Positions 36,540-49,260 are shown, counted from the stretch's first letter. The stretch is DNA of 64,000 bases from Euwallacea fornicatus (GCF_040115645.1 NC_089544.1:4216001-4280000), one strand, 5' to 3'. The notes: a model not told the origin generated them from the letters alone. Made by a program: numbers and translations.

Positions 36540-38559
36540 CTGAAAAAAAAAAGAAAATTTTAATTACAAATGTGGCGAAATGATTAAGTTTGATAAAATG
36601 TCACCACAAAATCACTTTTTTTTCAACAAAACATTTACAAAAATTGACCTTTCTTTCCTCATTTGAGGAAGAAAAGGCACTTTGCTTCTTAGGTACGGAA
36701 GAACTTTTACTCTCCATGGGGTAAAAGGGTTTTCCTTCCTATGCGTCATAAATACGCAGCAGTTATTTGCACGAGAAGGGAGGGAAAATGCTACTTTTAT
36801 TCCTGCTGACGTTTCACGTTGTTGGGTGCGTTCGATTTGCTCAAGTCACACCAGCTTCTTTTCAGCGGCACTAAAAGTGGCACTAACGACATAATCTGTT
36901 TCTATGTAAATGAAGAACTTAATAGGATACCTGAGCAACAAAAAAAAAAAAACTAAATTAATTAAAAATGCCCAATAGCTTTTGCGCGGCGAATGATAAT
37001 TACAAAGAGCAAATTCATCCGTTTTTATCTTAGCCATCATTTAGCAGGTTTATTAACTTATCCCGCAAATATAAAATTCATATTGCGAAAGGTGTAAATC
37101 TGCAGACTCGTTTTAAACGATCGAAGAAACGCCTTTCTTGATATGATAAATTACAAGATGGAGATAAATATGTGGAACAACTTAATTAACGTTGGAGCAA
37201 ACTTTATGATAACGATAATACACATTCTGTATAAACAATAAACTTTTAATTAACGGCGACATGTTTGCATTTCGAGTACATGAGAAGAAACATGACAAAT
37301 GAGAGACTAAAATGGTTGAACTAGTGGTGGCTCAAACAAGACTGAGATCCACATTAGAGCGCGTTTGTTCTTATATGAAGCTGGGTCTTGCCGCAATACT
37401 TTTGCTAATTTTGCTATTGTACTGTGAGCTCACAAAAGTTATAATTAATTCATATATTATTTTTTCGAAGAAATCCTACTTTTTAGTTATGCCCCTCATT
37501 TATAAAATTCATTTAGAGTTATACGGGGTGATCCAAAACTAGTTATGGCAATTTGTGTAAAGTGTCGTTAAGAAGAAGGTAATCGGAAATAACTGTACTC
37601 CGAGGACTAATGTCACGACTGTCGTTAAATTATACTGTTTTTCTAGGTAACTTCCTGGAGGAAACATTTATACTAGAAAGTAATTTAATACGAATTCCAT
37701 TAACACCAACGATTATCATTATACTCATATGTTCATAAACGTTTCACTGCATATTGGAGCGGTTAGAAAGGATATAAGGTGCGGTATCTCTTCTTAAAGA
37801 AATAAGTTGTCAATTTTGGTCACGTTTGTTCAGTGAGCTTTTAAGGACATTAATAATGAGGTGAGAACACACCAATTCTTTTTAAGAGATGCTTAATGTC
37901 AAACCTCGCTTAAATTCAACCGAACAAGTGCTGACGAAACGGTCATTAAAAAGCCACCCTGTATTTCTATAGAAAAGCTTTAAAAAAAATATATGTACAA
38001 ATAAAGTTTTTTTATTATTTTCGTGTTCCCTCGCGTAACGCCAGATAAAGTTGTAAAAATGGTTCTGCTTAGAGACGTGCTAGGTGTCGGACTCTGTACA
38101 GCCTGGGTCTCCCCAGGCGTGTGTTACCTTTATCCTTATAGATACAATAAGTAATTTTTTTGGGCGAATGTCTTTTTATAGTCTTTAAAAATTACATAGT
38201 GGATATTCAAAAAAATATTCGCCTTTGATGATATTTCACAAATTAAGTGAATTTTTGCAAATATATTTTGCTTCTTTACCTCGTGTAATAAATATTGTTC
38301 CATAGTTTGATACCGACTTTTGTCTTCTTCAATTTATGCCATTACCATGTCTTAATTTAACTCGTTTTTGGTGGAACACTAATTAAGCAATCTAATAAAA
38401 GTGAAAATAAAAATAAAAACGAATAAACAAAATAGCAAACTCTCATGCGTACTTAATTAACCATTTTAAAGAAAATTAGAACATTTGAAATCCCATGGTT
38501 AACACTTTATGCACATAACAATTAAATTTTGCGACCAATTCATCATTAACATTTCGGAA

Positions 38560-38915
38560 TAGAATATTTTTGAGAATGGAAAGGCATCCTTAGCAAATTC
38601 AATCTATTCGGTTTTTAACATTGCAGGATTGTGTTTCATGCACGTAATTAGAAAGAAAACCCCCACAAAAAATAATCCAACGGATTGAGGTCTGGAAACC
38701 TTGCGGGCCATATTGTGGGCCCAGCATTACCCACCTACTGATTCTGAAATCTCGCAGACAAATAATCGCACACAACACGGTCTTGGTGGAACCAAATATT
38801 TCTTCCTTCTTTTAGTGGAATTTTTTCCAAGTAATTTGGTACCGCATTTTTTAGGAAGTTTAAGTTAAGGTTCCTATGTTTGAATTGCCTTTCAAGCCGT
38901 GAGGCCCAATAAGTC
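38560..38915 (-). pseudogene. DD41D-type ITm transposase relic inside the PKG intron
   Basis: The minus strand reads RRWNIWFHQD-like residues as GRNIWFHQDRVVCDYLSARF, then WVGNAGPTIWPARF, then PDLNPLDYFLWG. The second catalytic Asp (HQD) and the third (PLDYF) are visible, with a short deletion after HQD. Stops occur throughout. It is a remnant of the family best seen at 14036-14584. Confidence 0.65.
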
Positions 38916-39178
38916 TGCCCCCAAGTATTCCTGGCTAAATATTCACTTTGAATATACAGTAATTTGAAAATATTTTCTTTACTTTACAGACCGATCGCGG
39001 TTTATTTTGCTGTTCTCCATAAATCATTTCCACATCAGTTTTCTTAAAATTACTAACCCGAGTCATAGCGAGCAATAAAAAAAAAATAACGATTCACTAA
39101 ATGTGCTGTTAAACTATCAAAGATATTACACATTGAACAAAAAGAACCGTAACCATGGGAACATAAGTCATATAGTTA

Positions 39179-39205
39179 CTTGGTAGGCGTTGTCTGCCTA
39201 CCAAG
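39179..39205. other. Perfect 10-bp hairpin in PKG intron 1
   Basis: CTTGGTAGGC and GCCTACCAAG pair perfectly around a 7-base loop. The stem is too short for a typical miRNA precursor, and no terminator role applies in an intron. Confidence 0.4.
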
Positions 39206-39646
39206 TCCTTATCATGTCATACCACGGCATATTAGTGTCATATTTTTAATGATGATAAGAAGAAAAAAATTTCTGTTGTTGCAGGTATTATTTTTTCTCA
39301 TGTTTATAATTTTCTACTATTATTTTTAGTTTTTTGAATTGATATTTATTACACGGGGTAAGGCAAAGAATATTTACAAAAATCCTCTTTATTTGTGAAA
39401 TATCATCAAGTGCAAATACTTTTTTGCACGTCCCCTGTGCCATATTTGAACAGTTTAAACCGACGTTCAATTGGACATCTCATTTAAAGCTGTGTCTTAA
39501 GGAATCAACAAAATACGAACCTGACTAGTTGTAGGTGGCGGACACTGTATAGACTGAGATACGTCTCAAGTGAGTGATGAAACATAATCATTAAAAATTA
39601 ATTTTAAAAAATGTTTTAAAACAGAATCTCTACACTGAAGGGCCAT

Positions 39647-39669
39647 GAAGCACTTACCGAAAGTGCTTC
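39647..39669. other. Perfect 9-bp hairpin just inside PKG intron 1
   Basis: GAAGCACTT and AAGTGCTTC pair around a 5-base loop, about 50 bases into the intron from the exon 1 donor. On the minus strand one arm overlaps a second GGTAAGT, a possible cryptic donor. Using it would put a stop directly after the normal splice point. Confidence 0.35.
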
Positions 39670-39720
39670 ACTTAATTAAGTGCAGAGACAAATCAGATAA
39701 GTAAACGTGCTAATACTTAC

Positions 39721-40160
39721 CTAGCGGTTTTCGGAATTTTTTTGATCTGCAAATCACTCTTGCTCAGATTAACTGGTTCAGCACTGATCCCCTCCCTTTT
39801 CATGCGTGAAGGTTCTTGAGTTTGTGTTTCCCCTATATCCTTACAACCGCCATTTTTCACTGTGGAATCTCCGTTTAACCTCCAAATGTCCTCTCCAAGG
39901 GATAGTTGTCTTGTGATAATTTTCTGAGTGATGGGCCTCATAACTTGTCTGAACTTGTCGATTTCATTTTGCAGGTACTTGATCAAAAGCTCCTTGTCTT
40001 CGAGTTTCTTTTCTAGCTGGACAATTATATCGTCCTTTTTGGATATTTCCTTATTTTTCTCTTCGAGAACCTGTTTATAGTTGGCCAAGACCTCCAGATC
40101 GTGCGGGGACATTTTCTTGGATCGATGAATAAGCTTACTCACGAAACTGTAGCAGCTCAT
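39721..40160 (-). CDS. for: PKG (foraging-type) exon 1: coiled coil and autoinhibitory segment
   Basis: Encodes 146 codons plus two bases, from the first ATG after an in-frame TAA (40215-40217) to a GTAAGT donor. The start is MSCYSFVSKLIHRSKK. Residues 20-75 form a Leu/Ile-rich, Glu/Lys-rich coiled coil (for example VQLEKKLEDKELLIKYL), matching the leucine-zipper dimerisation region of PKG-I. KREGISAEP at 121-129 is the pseudosubstrate-type inhibitory motif, shared with GISAEP of PKG-I alpha. The exon ends with AG, which joins C of the exon at 36539 to give Ser, so the phases match. PKG genes use alternative first exons that change the N-terminus; this is probably one of them. Its N-terminal peptide does not resemble one I can name. 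Confidence 0.88.
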
Positions 40161-41554
40161 TTTATAGGGTCTTTTTAACACAGCATGTTGCAACAACCGA
40201 AATAATACAACCACTTAACTTCACTATTTTAAGGTCCCAGATATCTGTCGGAATAAGTACATAGAGGATAATTAAGAGTAGGCATCGTTATATTAACTTA
40301 AATACTGTAGTTAACCAGATTTCTCCTAGCCATTATTTGTTGTTCTACTGGTGTGACGTGTTTTTAATACTGAAAGATTTGAATTGTGTTATCATACATT
40401 TAAAATAAGATTGGCAATCCCTGATAAAGATTATTTTATTCGCAAGCCTGCGAAGTGTTTTGTGTCTATGTTAATTGTCTAATTAATATCTCAATGTATT
40501 ACGAAGTCTTTAGTTACATATACCAACGCTCACGGAGCTTATGCTAATTAAAAGCACATGCAATGCTCGGCGAAATTGGATTAAGACACAATGCGAGGTA
40601 AAATTAGAAAAATTTCAATCATTTTTTTTTTAGCAGATTGTCAAACTTTCTAATTATGCACAATAGCACAATTAATTTAAAAACTGATAATGATGTAATA
40701 GGAACGTAGTAATACACTTACTGTATGTCAAACACGCCCTGCATGCAGGCGAGCTTTAACGAAAATGAATTGCGTAATCTGTGATATTATCTAAGATCGA
40801 TTCAATCTTTACTTGAACTTGCACCATAAAATTGGGATACGCTGACACATTTAAGTGATTCCAACGAATGAAATGGCTAATAGAATGTTGACGCCAGTGA
40901 TGATGTTTAAACGCAATTTTGCTTGTCACATGGGTAGGCATTGCAATAATTTATATATTAAAATAAAATGCGCACACATATTTTTCTACCATCGACAAAA
41001 GGTATATTTTGACCACAAAAAAGTGAAACTGCTCGCAAAGTTCCCCCTTCACGTTCATCATTTCATCTGGTAGTTTTTATGGTCCATCTGAATGCTCTAT
41101 CTAGGAGCGGTATAATTGTCAAGGGAAAGATCACCCGAAAACGTAGAATATTCCGACCAGTTTTGACTTTGTAGCCGCTGATTTTGCAGGCTTCCTGGCT
41201 TGACCAAACCAACCCCTTTGCAGTTTTTTGTTTCCAACAATCGACACGGTGGTCCATAATGGTTCACGAACCACCTTCAGGTTCTTAGCAGTAATAGCGA
41301 TTATTTGCAATGCGGGGTGTTCGGTTTTTTGTAGCAGAATTTTAACCACGTATTCTACGCATAGAAATAATATTAGTTTGCTATATTAGCTCTATTCGAG
41401 GAATTTTTTGTTAAGGAAATACGGAGCGTGGAAGTTTTATGTATCTTTTCAATTTATATTTTATAGCTCCCAGAGTTTCCGAGATGTTTAGCATAAATTC
41501 TGAGTGCAAGTTAATAGCATAATTAGACGCACGTACTTCACATTATTCCCTGGT
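40161..41554. other. Upstream region of the PKG exon; no clear gene
   Basis: It would contain the 5'UTR and perhaps a promoter of this PKG isoform. No core element stands out. Around 41131-41350 the minus strand has GWFGQARKPAKSAATKSK, weakly like a mariner core (WxxPGxPxxSxxK), too degraded to call. Confidence 0.35.
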
Positions 41555-41685
41555 GGTGAGGAACTGGTTAAATGCACGCTACGCGCAGATGTTAACAGGT
41601 CGCGGAGGACCAATTGCTTGGCCTCCACGATCGCCCGATCTAACACTTATAGATTTCTATCCTTTGAAGTTTATGAAGTAAAATC
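41555..41685 (+). pseudogene. DD41D-type ITm transposase fragment
   Basis: The plus strand reads VRNWLNARYAQMLTGRGG, then PIAWPPRSPDLTLIDFYPLK. The block around the third catalytic Asp (LIDFY) is well kept; nothing else of the element could be traced with confidence. Confidence 0.65.
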
Positions 41686-44600
41686 TGCACTCTACTTCCG
41701 TAAACTTCCAAATGGTGAGAAAAAAAACTTGAAAACCCTGTGCTGCCCCAACAAAGCATTTCGCAAATGGAGTTGATGTAGGGAACTAATATTATTTTTA
41801 TGTGTAGAATACATGATTAAAATCTTGCTAGAAGAAACCCAGACAACTTGTTTCACAAAATAGACATTAGAAATAAAAGAATTACTGCGAATGAAAGGGA
41901 AATATTGCAAAACAACCTGTTTTTTGTAGGTAATAAGCAACACATATTCTACATCAGCAGAACGTGAGAGGAAACACAAAGAAAACTTAAAAACTGACGC
42001 TTTTGAAGACTAATCATGACTTTTCCGTGATTGAAACAAAACGATATTTGACCTCTGAACCTTTCCGGCAATTATCTCGCTCGTGTATGCCATAATAAAC
42101 ATTTTTACATTCTTACTCAAAAATTGAATAATTGGCTTCTTTCCATGCACTTGAATAAGCCTGTTGAAATGTTGTTACATTCATAACAACGCATTAATGG
42201 ACCCTCATATCTCAAATTTCATTGCCTTTAATTACTACACGTGCATGCATGTTAATTGAATGGCGCGCAATGCATTACATGTAAAGCAGTATAAAACTGG
42301 ATCTGTTAGCTGACGAAATATTTAGAAAAAAATCACTAATAATTGTTCAGATTCTTAAGTTTCTTTAGACTTTATTTCTCAGATAAACTTGAAAGGTCTC
42401 TGATTTAGTTGCTCAAAGGGGCTAACGCCCCTAGCGAAATTTATGGAAAGTCGCTGTTGAAATTTCCATTAATTAAATCAGTCTAAATCAGGCATTATAC
42501 GTTCTAACAATCTCCTGTAGGAGAGAGTTAGAGAGATGTCTGTATAAATTTCTCAGTGAAATTGTAGATTTTATCAGATAAAAGTAATAAAACGCGGATA
42601 AAATAATAGTCTTCATTAGTACACAAAGTCCATATGTACAATCAAAAAATTGTAAAATCGTATAAATTAATAAATAAAAAAATATATATATAATTTAAGT
42701 TGAAGTATTGGAGTCAATATTTTGGAGGTGTATTGATAATAACAATTCGCCAAAATGATTTCATTCATTTGTGGCTAATTTTTCAGATAATCAAGCCCTT
42801 GATGTGAGGATCCGTACATTGAAAAAACAATCAGTACTCGACTGAAGTGACGTTTTATGTGTAGATATCAGTGTATTCCAATATGTTACACAAAAGTGTA
42901 CACAAGATGCATGAAGAAAAAATGAGAGGGTACAATTGTATCATATTAAAATTTCGATCAGCAAATTTTGTTACGATCAGATTTCTGAGCAAATTTTATC
43001 GCGATAAAATTTCTGTCATTGTCTACGAGTCAAAAATTCTATAAAGAACTCACAAGTGCGTATGATTTGGTTCAAGAAATTTTCCTCCGGTTAAAGTTCG
43101 TGTCTAAAAATTGTAGATAAATTTTAGAATAATATGCATTTATGCAATCTGGATCAGATAAAGGCACTCATGCACCACTTGCTTCTGCTTTTCTCATTCC
43201 AAGTTGCATCCTTGCATGTTACCCCAAAATTTATCGGCAATTTTCAATGTACTTGTTATATTACATTATATTACATGTGATTAAATATAATCTCATTAGG
43301 GAATTAAAATAATTACTTAAGGCACCTCCGAACGAGTAATATTACCCATCGACTTTCTAGTAATCAGTTTTGTTGTAGGAAAGATGGGTACCTGGTTTAA
43401 AAATATGCTCAATGAAATCTTCAATCAAAAGTCATTCTAGCTTGTTATATAGGGTCTTCTGAAAATAGTATAGGATGACTAGAAGTTTAGGTCTATTTAT
43501 GAAGCCACGGTATGTTTTATGGAACCCTAACAGGATTTTTGACGAATTTTGAATGTTAGCAATAACCGATTGTTCCTCACTGGATCAGTATTAGATAAAA
43601 ACGTTAATATATCCGAGCGATATTTTTCACACAAATCAATCGAGTTCTATTAATATTGTCAAAATCTAAAAGACAAATTACATTCATGCCATACGAATTA
43701 TAACAAAAATTCAAAAGTGTTCCACATTCTCAGGGATCATGAATAATTTAATTAATATAAATCACATTCTAAGGTTTAATGTTTTATTACTTACAATACC
43801 TCTAATTCACACAAGTTGTGACACGAGCCTCGACAAGTTATCGTCCTTATACTAAAGCATGAATAATATGTTAATTGGATTCATTATATGTGATTTAGAT
43901 GGCTTTGATACGGTTGCGTGATACATAAATAAGAAAGAAATATTTATGCCTGTTAATTGGGCTTTAATTAGATGCAGTTGTGCTCAAATAATTCCATTTC
44001 GGTTGTACAGGATGTCCCAGCCGTAAATGGCAACATTTTAAACGGTGATTTAGTTTTGAGCAAAAGAGGTGATAAATACGTAAACGCTTCGTTATCGAGA
44101 CACAGGCGGTTAAAGAATAAATATTTTTTTATTTTTATATAAAACTCATGTAAATAGGAGGTACTTGTGCAAAATTTGTACTGGATGTTACTTTTGAAAG
44201 TTTACACCGTTAGACTATACAAAACCATGACGCAGCTCAATAAGAAAAAGATTTTTTGGGGCTTGGCCCCTTTTTACAACCCCGAAACTTTTTTTGTTTT
44301 ACATTATTGACTATCACTGATTTAAATTTAAATTATCTCTTCGATTAGAATTTTCTCGTTCTTCGCGATTTTCTCGCATCTTTCATCGTTTTCCGATTAG
44401 ACGCAAATATTTTTAACGATGCTTTAGAATAGAACTTGAAGATTTATTTTTTTTTTAAGCGATGTTTAAACACGTTTAACAACAAAGATACAGGGCGTGA
44501 AGCAGCTATACACTAGGACATCATAAGAACTATATATAAAAAAACAAAAGTGTTATATGTGATCTTTAACACCCTATATCTAGACAATGAAACGTTTGCG

Positions 44601-44859
44601 GGCCTATATGTTCCTATCAACGTTTTGCTCGAAATGGCATCCCTTGTGATCTGGGGTAATGTAATAAGTATAAAGAAAATTATTGTCGCTAATTTTTTAG
44701 ATGTTTGCACATATGCAAGTTTACTTGAAACAGAGTACTAATGCACGCATTACGCGAGTTTACGTTACATGAGTGTAAAATTACCAAACACTACAGATTT
44801 ATGTTCGTTGCACTAACCGAATTTGAGAAGAGAATTTGATGAGTCACATCTTCGAAGAA
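41686..44859. other. No recognisable gene
   Basis: AT-rich DNA with short ORFs only. A poly-TA stretch lies near 42680-42700, and a CAGGATGTCCCAGCC motif near 44009 resembles an ITm end without a proven partner. Confidence 0.4.
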
Positions 44860-45060
44860 TACGGCCGTAAGATTCAAATGTTTCAGTTTATTATAACATT
44901 GCAAGATCGCGAGGGAAATAATCGTGATAGTGGCACCAGGGCAAACTACCGCTGTAATTCGCCGTTTATTGGTTTAGCGTAACAATAAGAAACCAGTAAT
45001 GCATTGTTGAGATATAAAACTTGACAGATAAAGAAAATTTTCAGTTTGACTTATGATATT
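44860..45060 (+). repeat. Dispersed repeat R, copy 1
   Basis: Shares TGTAATTCGCC, then AGCGTAACAAT, then ATGCATTGTT, in the same order and spacing, with 49430-49640 on the same strand. Similarity extends patchily upstream. No coding content or inverted ends were identified. Confidence 0.5.
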
Positions 45061-47548
45061 TACAACTGGGATACCTTGTATGTCGGCTGCTCGTAGTATG
45101 GTTAAGTCGAGATCGGGTTTACTCGTCTGTTTTTTGAAACTTGTAATACACGATCGCAAATAGCTGTAAAGTGTATATGGTCAATTGCGTAAATAAGTAG
45201 AGGCGTATATTTTCCTGGTAATTAAATTTGGTGTTTAAGAAAATGGTTATGAGACTCTAAAAATAAGTTTAAATTGTATAAAATTCCAGCTATACTTAAT
45301 GCGATCAGCATACAGTCATGGCGGTTTATTCGTAACTTTAACTCGTCAACGGTGGGTATACACAGAGCAGGTACTGATGTGCAAGGAAAAATAAACAATT
45401 TTCAAATAGATTTTGGATTGTACTTTTAAGATGTTGCATTCTGCGGAATAATGTAGTTCAAAATTTTTCACTTAATATCTACAAATTTCAGAACAAGCCA
45501 GATGATTCGGTCATTTCGGAACGAATTTTTAAAAATTCTATACTGAAAAGGCGAGCGACTTTAGTTTGCAACTAAATTCTTAGCTTAGTTCAGGTTAGCA
45601 AAATAAGTTAACAAAATATGACAACATTATTCTCGGCTTTGACGTTAATCTATTTTATAAGATTAAATGTAAATCTAACGCTCTCATTAGATGTTATAGG
45701 AACACACCTTGACACTCGCAGTAATATCAACGTATAATATTCATGTTCAAATTATCATATATTTTAGCAGAGTTTCAGCTACCGTTAATGTATGGAATCG
45801 ATTAACACTACAGAGAGCGCTACCGTTGACATCTTTATGATGCCGAAATGTAGTAATAATTGCCCGTGAGTAGAAATGGAAATTTCACATGTAATTGGCC
45901 GGCGGTTTTTAAATTTATCAAGGTGCGGCTTTTTCTTCGGCTTTGGTTGGGGCCGCCCTGTGGGTGCGGTTGCTCATGAAAGGCGACACAAAACTACATA
46001 CAACTTCATTACCCATTATCATTAGCTTCAATCTTTAATTCGTAAAATATTAGTAGGAGTAACGCGAATTCTTACTTTAACGATTTTTTTCTTTTTCTTC
46101 TGACCGTAAGAGAAAGGAAGAACTAGATGAACAAACGTAGGAAATGGTATTCATATTTAGTAGAACATTACACATCAGGGTTTTAAAACGCTTAAGGAAG
46201 TACCGCTCTAAGCAGAAGTGGCATGTGACGAGGAGGAAGTTGGTACCCCCATAATCCAGTTTGTCTGGTTAATCTAGATTAACGCAGAAATTAATGAATG
46301 TGAATAACGGAAAGTCAAAACTTGTTGATTTTATGTATCTCGTAGTATTCAAGCATATACCGCAAACGTGCAAAATTGTTGGAATAATACCCCCTTCCCG
46401 GACGACACTGTGCGAACATGCTAGATTCGTCGACAAATCAGGCGATGGGGGCGTCCGGGATTCGTACAGAAATATCGACTAACGTGGTTGCTATGTCCAT
46501 ATGCGATAGATCCAGCCTATAGCATATGGACGCGTGTGGACATGTCCATTCTATTTGTCAGTTCTCAACGAAACAGCGTTCGCCAACAATTACCTTCAAA
46601 GCATCTAAAACTCCATTAATTACCACCACAACGGAGTCATGTTATTGACAAATAAATAAATAAATAATACTTTATTAAACACTAATGCCACAGTAGCAAA
46701 TGCGAAATAACGAATCCGAATGCCGACAAAAACAATCAGTTTTAATTAAACGATTCTCATGTTACGAGAATGGAAATTTTCTAATGAATTTGTTATTAGT
46801 TTCGTTGAAGGATTACAAGACTTAAACGCACCGTACAATAAATCAATGTATATGTTATTTTCGCCGCATAAATCAAGATTACTCTCGATACATGTGATTT
46901 AAATTTGATTAGTTTGGAAGTGTTTTTGATTAGTTTCACGGCCTTAAAACAGGAAAGATAAGTCTATACACGGCGTTTTGAAAGCTAAATTTTCCCAATT
47001 CGTAGAAACCTTGAAAATGAGTAATTTAAATAAATGTGACCAACAGTGTCCCCCAGGAACGGGAGGGAAGTTTTTTTTTGGAACTCGCATTTAACCCACG
47101 CAAATATTAAATATTTTCATATCTTCCATTGATTAATGGCGATAACAGCTCGAGATACATGTTCGCGAAAAAAATTGCCAGGATCTATTTAAAAATAGAA
47201 GCTCCGTTCCCTTGGAGGAAAATAATTACAGTTATTTGTTCGTCGGCGTAATTTAGGAGTAAAAACAAATATCGGGAATTTTTAAATGGTGGTACTGAAA
47301 TTCATCCCAAAGGAAACTCACACTCCGTTCTTCTACAGTTTGTTATGATCAGAATAATCACTTTTTGCAATATTATTCTGTTGGGAAAAAACCCAACATA
47401 AATCAGCGGTATCGCTGGGCTCCAATTAGGCCCTAAAGACGTTGGAACAATCCCAATATACATCTGCTGCATTGCACCCCGCGATGCAGCACTTACCCTC
47501 ACGTACTTAAACCCGGCTACCGTGATGGCACTGGTTCCTTAATTTATC
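45061..47548. other. No recognisable gene; a local GC-rich patch and short palindromes
   Basis: A stretch at about 45895-45980 is much richer in GC than its surroundings. Inverted 10-mers GTCCATATGC/GCATATGGAC lie at 46495-46504 and 46522-46531. A short TAAA run lies at 46651-46667. None could be tied to a gene. Confidence 0.35.
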
Positions 47549-48178
47549 GCTGTCCCGGTTTATGGGGGGCACCAGATAAATCTGTCGAGAGAACCAGAGA
47601 GCCACATTTGGGCTTTGACCGTGGAGATTCTTGGGAAAAAACTTTCCACAGAACTAGGGGGCGGTGTCGGTTGGGATTGGTCAAGATCTTATCGTTGTGA
47701 TCTCCCTCCAGCCCCACCATCCCTGGGATGCAAAAAATCTAGCACTCCCAAAAAAAGATTCTCTCCAAGACAGTACTCGCGAACGCTCTTCCTCCCGTTT
47801 TTCGGACACTCTCGATCCCTGAACGCGGAACTCTATCAAAAATTTCTCTCACATACCTTAACTCTAAAACAGTGCTCGCGAACTCTCTCTCTCTCCCGTT
47901 TCTCGGACACTTCTCGATCCCTGAACGCGGAACACTATCAAACCTCTCTCACAACATTAGCTCAATCTCTGCTCTGTAACTCTTTTACAACTCACCCTTC
48001 AAACTTCATACGTATCTTTCTCAGATCTCGGGCAACCCAGTACCGACTCTGTAAAATTGAAGTGTATATAAAGTTGTAAATCCGTAGTGTAAATTAGAGT
48101 GATATCTGTAGTGTAAAGTAAATTACTTAATTCGTGCTACCGAGTTTGTCTTTCCCGAACCCTTGAACCCCGTTTACA
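47549..48178 (+). mobile_element. Probable LTR of a retrotransposon, possibly BEL/Pao
   Basis: The stretch starts TGTCCCGG and ends GTTTACA, the TG...CA layout of LTRs. It has markedly different base composition from its flanks. GTGTATATAAAG near 48061 fits a promoter TATA box close to the 3' end. About 20 bases past the end, TGGTCCTTCGAATC (48199-48212) looks like a tRNA-complementary primer-binding site of the kind seen in insect BEL/Pao elements. No second LTR was found. The 154-codon ORF inside is not a credible protein. Boundaries are inferred. Confidence 0.45.
47771..47968 (+). repeat. Tandem duplication, two units of about 99 bp, inside the LTR-like region
   Basis: Unit 1 starts CAGTACTCGCGAACGCTCTT and unit 2 (47870) starts CAGTGCTCGCGAACTCTCTC. 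Both continue with CGTTT(T/C)TCGGACAC, then CTCGATCCCTGAACGCGGAA, with a few differences and small indels. Tandem duplications in the U3 part of LTRs often duplicate enhancer sites. Confidence 0.8.
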
Positions 48179-48394
48179 TCAATTGACGCATCAGCGTCTG
48201 GTCCTTCGAATCACAATAACTCACACCAGCAAAATAGGAGATACTTCTTCGGGTGCCTTGTGAGGCAATCGATTCTGTTAGGCAGTGACTAAAAGCTCCT
48301 GGCCTAAACACATTCTGCCATATCATTGATTTCATGTGTCGAATGACGGACTTGCCAAGTCGATGTTCTCTTTCAAGGTCCAGGGTCATACGTT
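48179..48394. mobile_element. Short internal remnant next to the LTR-like region
   Basis: Begins with the putative primer-binding site and runs about 200 bp before a different element starts. No gag or pol motif is visible in any frame. A 71-codon minus ORF here is unassigned. Confidence 0.3.
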
Positions 48395-49260
48395 ATTAGG
48401 GGTTATTTATGTACATAGCCAAACTTGAAGGGGTGATTCTTTGAGCGATTTTAAGGCGATAAGTTTATATAAACATAGTTTCAGTTTCAACAAGATACAG
48501 GGGGCCAAACTTTTTTTGTATCGTTACGTATAAAAAAAAACTCCTAAACAACAGGAAAACGCAATTTAATATGACGCTGAAACTTGGTGACAGTTTCTGT
48601 TGTACTACAAAGGAATCTTTCGAGCTATAATAAAATTGTTTCTTTCCTGTTGCTAGTGACGTGCACAGGGGTATTGCAAGAAATAAAAAAAAATGAAACA
48701 AGAAAATCGCTTTATTAAAACTACATTTAAACAAATGACACATAATTCTTTTCATCGAAAAAACATTTAACAATAAGTAACATGAAATTTACAACAGTTG
48801 CCGAACACGTTGAAATATTGCTGACCCATATCTTATCTGATAATATGAATCGCGAATTCGTTGGATTAATTTTTTCTCGTTGTTGACCGGAGTGTTACAA
48901 ACGAAGAACTTTACATGCCCCCGAAGGAGAAAAATCTGATGGATTTAAATCCGGAGACCTCGGGAGCCATGACTGTGTTTAACTTAAAAAAAAAATAAAA
49001 GGAAGTCTTAAAAAAGTTAGTGGCGTGTAAATAGCAATAATAAACATAAATAACACTGTCACATTTCAACAAAACTGGCTAAAGGACTATTAAGATTTTT
49101 ACAAAAAAATAATTTTTTTAAGATATCTTTGACACTCTGTATCTCAAAAGAAAAACCGAAACATTACCGTGCCTTTGTTTATAAAAACTATTCGTCTCAG
49201 AATCTCTCTCAAAGAATCACTCCATGAAGTTTGGTCTCGTACTTAAATAACACCCTGTAT
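48395..49260 (-). mobile_element. Deleted DD41D-type ITm element with about 115-bp TIRs
   Basis: The right end, read inward, contains CCAAACTTCATGGAGTGATTCTTTGAGAGA. The left contains the matching CCAAACTTGAAGGGGTGATTC, and both continue to a GATACAG(A/G)G(T/G) block. The right terminus is the usual CACCCTGTAT. On the minus strand near 48903-48975 the frame reads WLPRSPDLNPSDFSPSGACK, the transposase block with the third catalytic Asp. At about 866 bp it is an internally deleted, inactive copy. Confidence 0.65.

Larger units (their letters stand above)
36540..39720 (-). other. Intron 1 of the PKG gene (3.2 kb)
   Basis: It begins GTAAGTATTAGC and ends with a T-rich tract plus CAG on the minus strand. 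It separates codon positions 2 and 3, matching the exon phases. It contains a DD41D transposase relic at 38560-38915 and two short perfect hairpins at 39179-39205 and 39647-39669. A CGGGGTG motif near 37526 and CACCCTGTAT near 37964 look like ITm ends but show no further pairing. Confidence 0.8.

Noticed and set aside
37525..37970. CGGGGTG...CACCCTG pair as a possible MITE in the PKG intron
   Set aside because: Only about 10 terminal bases pair; the sequences inward do not match.
39647..39720. Tandem alternative 5' splice site downstream of PKG exon 1
   Set aside because: A second GGTAAGT exists, but using it introduces a stop immediately after the normal splice point, so it would give only a truncated protein.
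41131..41350. Possible mariner relic on the minus strand
   Set aside because: The resemblance to the mariner core is limited to about 25 residues with no catalytic Asp visible and no ends.
47615..48079. 154-codon plus-strand ORF
   Set aside because: It lies within the LTR-like block, includes the tandem duplication, and its translation is low complexity without any family signature.
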